DNA of 37,203 nt from Nocardioidaceae bacterium (GTDB lineage: Bacteria; Actinomycetota; Actinomycetes; Propionibacteriales; Nocardioidaceae), in assembly GCA_013696015.1 (NCBI GenBank), contig JACCZI010000031.1, positions 1 to 37,203 of the forward strand. Direction: 5' to 3'. The notes under the pieces were generated by a model. It did no database searches, was not told where the DNA came from, and saw nothing but the letters and a program-made list of their open reading frames with translations. Each line of letters opens with the position of its first letter. Position 1 is the first letter of the stretch. This document shows positions 35,936-37,203 of this stretch, piece by piece. Position numbers and translations under genes: made by a program.

Positions 35936-37203
35936 GTCCGGGCTCCCGGACCTTGGCGGCCAGCAGCTCCAGCAGCCGTGGTCCGACGGTGGTCACGTCA
36001 CCGGCTCCGAGCGTCAGCACCAGGTCACCAGGTGCGGCAGTTCGGGCGAGCACCGCGGGTACGGCTCGCAGGTCCGGCTCATAGTGGACCACCCCGTCCG
36101 GCAGCGTCACCGCGTCCGCGACGAGCTCCCCGGTGACGGATGGATCGGGCTCCTCGCGAGCGACGTAGACGTCGGTCACGACCACGGCGTCGGCCGCCGA
36201 GAGGGCCGCGCCCATCGCCGCGGCGAAGATGCGCGTGCGTGACACCAGATGAGGCTGGAAGCACACCACCAGCCGGCCGCTGCCGGTCAGCGTCCGGGCG
36301 GCGGCGATATCGCCGGCGATCTCCGTCGGATGGTGGGCGTAGGAGTCGTAGACCTCAACGCCGGCAGATTCGCCCTTGTGCTCCATGCGACGCTTCGTCC
36401 CCTCGTGGCTCGCCATGCCACGAGCCAGCGCATCGAAGTCGAAGTCCAGCTGCAGCCCGGTCGCCAGGGCAAGGGCCGCATCCAGCACGTAGTGGCGGCC
36501 GGGGATCTGCAGGTCGACCCGGCCGAGGACCGCGCCGTCGCGCACCGCCGAGAACGCCGACCCGTCACGCCCCAGGCGTACGTCGATGACCCGGACGTCC
36601 GCCTCAAGACCGGTGCCCACCCGGATCGTGGTCAGCCCGCGCCCGGCGGCCTCGCCGGCCAACGTGGCGGCACCGGGGTCGTCGCTGCTCGCGACCAGGA
36701 AGCCACCGAGGACGATGCGGTCGAGGAAGGCCGAGAAGGCCTCGCGGTACGCGTCCTCGGTGCCGTAGCTGTCGAGGTGGTCGGCCTCGATGTTGGTCAC
36801 GACCGCCCCGGTCGGGCTGTAGGTCAAGAAGGCGCCGTCGCTCTCATCCGCCTCGGCCACGAAGAGGTCGCCGCCTCCTAGATGGGCGTTGTGGCCGGTG
36901 CCGGTGAGGTCGGCGCCGATGGCGTACGACGGGTCTGCGCCGGCTGCCTGCAGCGCCACGGCCAGCAGTGAGGTGGTGGTGGTCTTGCCGTGGGTGCCCG
37001 TGACCGCGAGCAGCGTCCTCCCGGCCATCACCGACACCATCGCGGCCGACCGCGGCCAGACCCGCAGGCCGCGACGCCGTGCCGCCACTACCTCGAGGTT
37101 GTCGTCGCGGATCGCTGTCGACACCACGACGGTGTCGGCTCCCGCGACGTGTGCGGCGTCGTGGCCGACGAAGCAAAGCGCACCGAGACCGCGCAGGGCG
37201 TCC
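35928..37203 (-). CDS. murC: UDP-N-acetylmuramate-L-alanine ligase, N-terminus beyond the window
   Basis: MurC adds L-alanine to UDP-MurNAc in peptidoglycan precursor synthesis. 424 residues are visible; the first 40 or so of the usual length lie beyond the right edge. The frame is open to the last base with ALRGLGALCFVGHDAAHVAGAD, part of the N-terminal Rossmann domain. The ATP loop is VTGTHGKTTTTSL; EADESDGAFL, TNIEADHLDSYGT, and the C-terminal domain with YDSYAHHPTEI and CFQPHLVSRT follow. It overlaps ftsQ by 8 nt. Confidence 0.97.
   Translation of the reverse strand, partial: DALRGLGALCFVGHDAAHVAGADTVVVSTAIRDDNLEVVAARRRGLRVWPRSAAMVSVMAGRTLLAVTGTHGKTTTTSLLAVALQAAGADPSYAIGADLTGTGHNAHLGGGDLFVAEADESDGAFLTYSPTGAVVTNIEADHLDSYGTEDAYREAFSAFLDRIVLGGFLVASSDDPGAATLAGEAAGRGLTTIRVGTGLEADVRVIDVRLGRDGSAFSAVRDGAVLGRVDLQIPGRHYVLDAALALATGLQLDFDFDALARGMASHEGTKRRMEHKGESAGVEVYDSYAHHPTEIAGDIAAARTLTGSGRLVVCFQPHLVSRTRIFAAAMGAALSAADAVVVTDVYVAREEPDPSVTGELVADAVTLPDGVVHYEPDLRAVPAVLARTAAPGDLVLTLGAGDVTTVGPRLLELLAAKVREPGHA

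Noticed and set aside
1-37203. Mobile elements, CRISPR arrays, tRNA or rRNA genes, biosynthetic or defence clusters
   Set aside because: None seen on either strand; the window is conserved core genome.

Overview
The window is a GC-rich, gene-dense chromosomal segment of an actinobacterium (Actinomycetota). The evidence is the GC-ending codons, frequent GTG starts, many 4-nt start/stop overlaps, and actinobacterial gene neighbourhoods: murC-ftsQ-ftsZ-pgeF-yggS-sepF-yggT-divIVA beside a T-box controlled ileS, and a his/trp cluster running into lgt and pyk. It also carries a PriA-type HisA, Trp-region membrane proteins and a DnaE1 with a PHP domain. I see no phage, insertion sequence, CRISPR or plasmid feature. 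The genus cannot be fixed from the sequence alone.

Layout, left to right. 1-120 is the start of a small ABM-like protein cut by the window edge. 385-17158 (minus strand, transcribed right to left) is a long amino-acid superoperon: hisD, hisC, hisB, a 52-residue membrane protein, hisH, a putative lipoprotein, priA/hisA, hisF, two ABC exporter half-transporters, hisI, two small Trp-region membrane proteins, trpC, trpB, trpA and lgt. A VIT-family transporter and pyk follow, each probably with its own leaderless promoter. trpE, trpD, trpF, hisG and hisE are not here. The missing trpF function is probably supplied by PriA. 17286-17960 (plus) is a LON-domain protein divergent from hisD. 18114-26598 (minus) holds a DUF3352-like protein, a membrane protein, dnaE, a GNAT acetyltransferase, an RluD-type pseudouridine synthase, lspA and a DksA/TraR zinc-finger protein with a lysine-rich tail. 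26599-30182 is a divergent promoter region, an isoleucine T-box riboswitch and ileS (plus). 30470-37203 (minus) is the division/wall cluster, read in transcription order murC (5' truncated), ftsQ, ftsZ, pgeF, yggS, sepF, yggT and divIVA.

How the genes work together. The his and trp genes form one almost continuous translation-coupled unit. An asymmetric ABC exporter pair is embedded in it by GTGA/TTGA/ATGA overlaps. The right side links precursor synthesis (MurC), divisome assembly (FtsQ, FtsZ, SepF) and polar growth (DivIVA). lgt and lspA give two steps of lipoprotein maturation. Most of the window is conserved core genome. The points most worth a second look are the ABC pair inside the his operon, the altered GxHH signature in IleRS, the T-box with a sequestered Shine-Dalgarno, a recurrent leaderless promoter pattern, the palindrome upstream of ftsZ, and a His-to-Lys change at a predicted metal ligand of PgeF.
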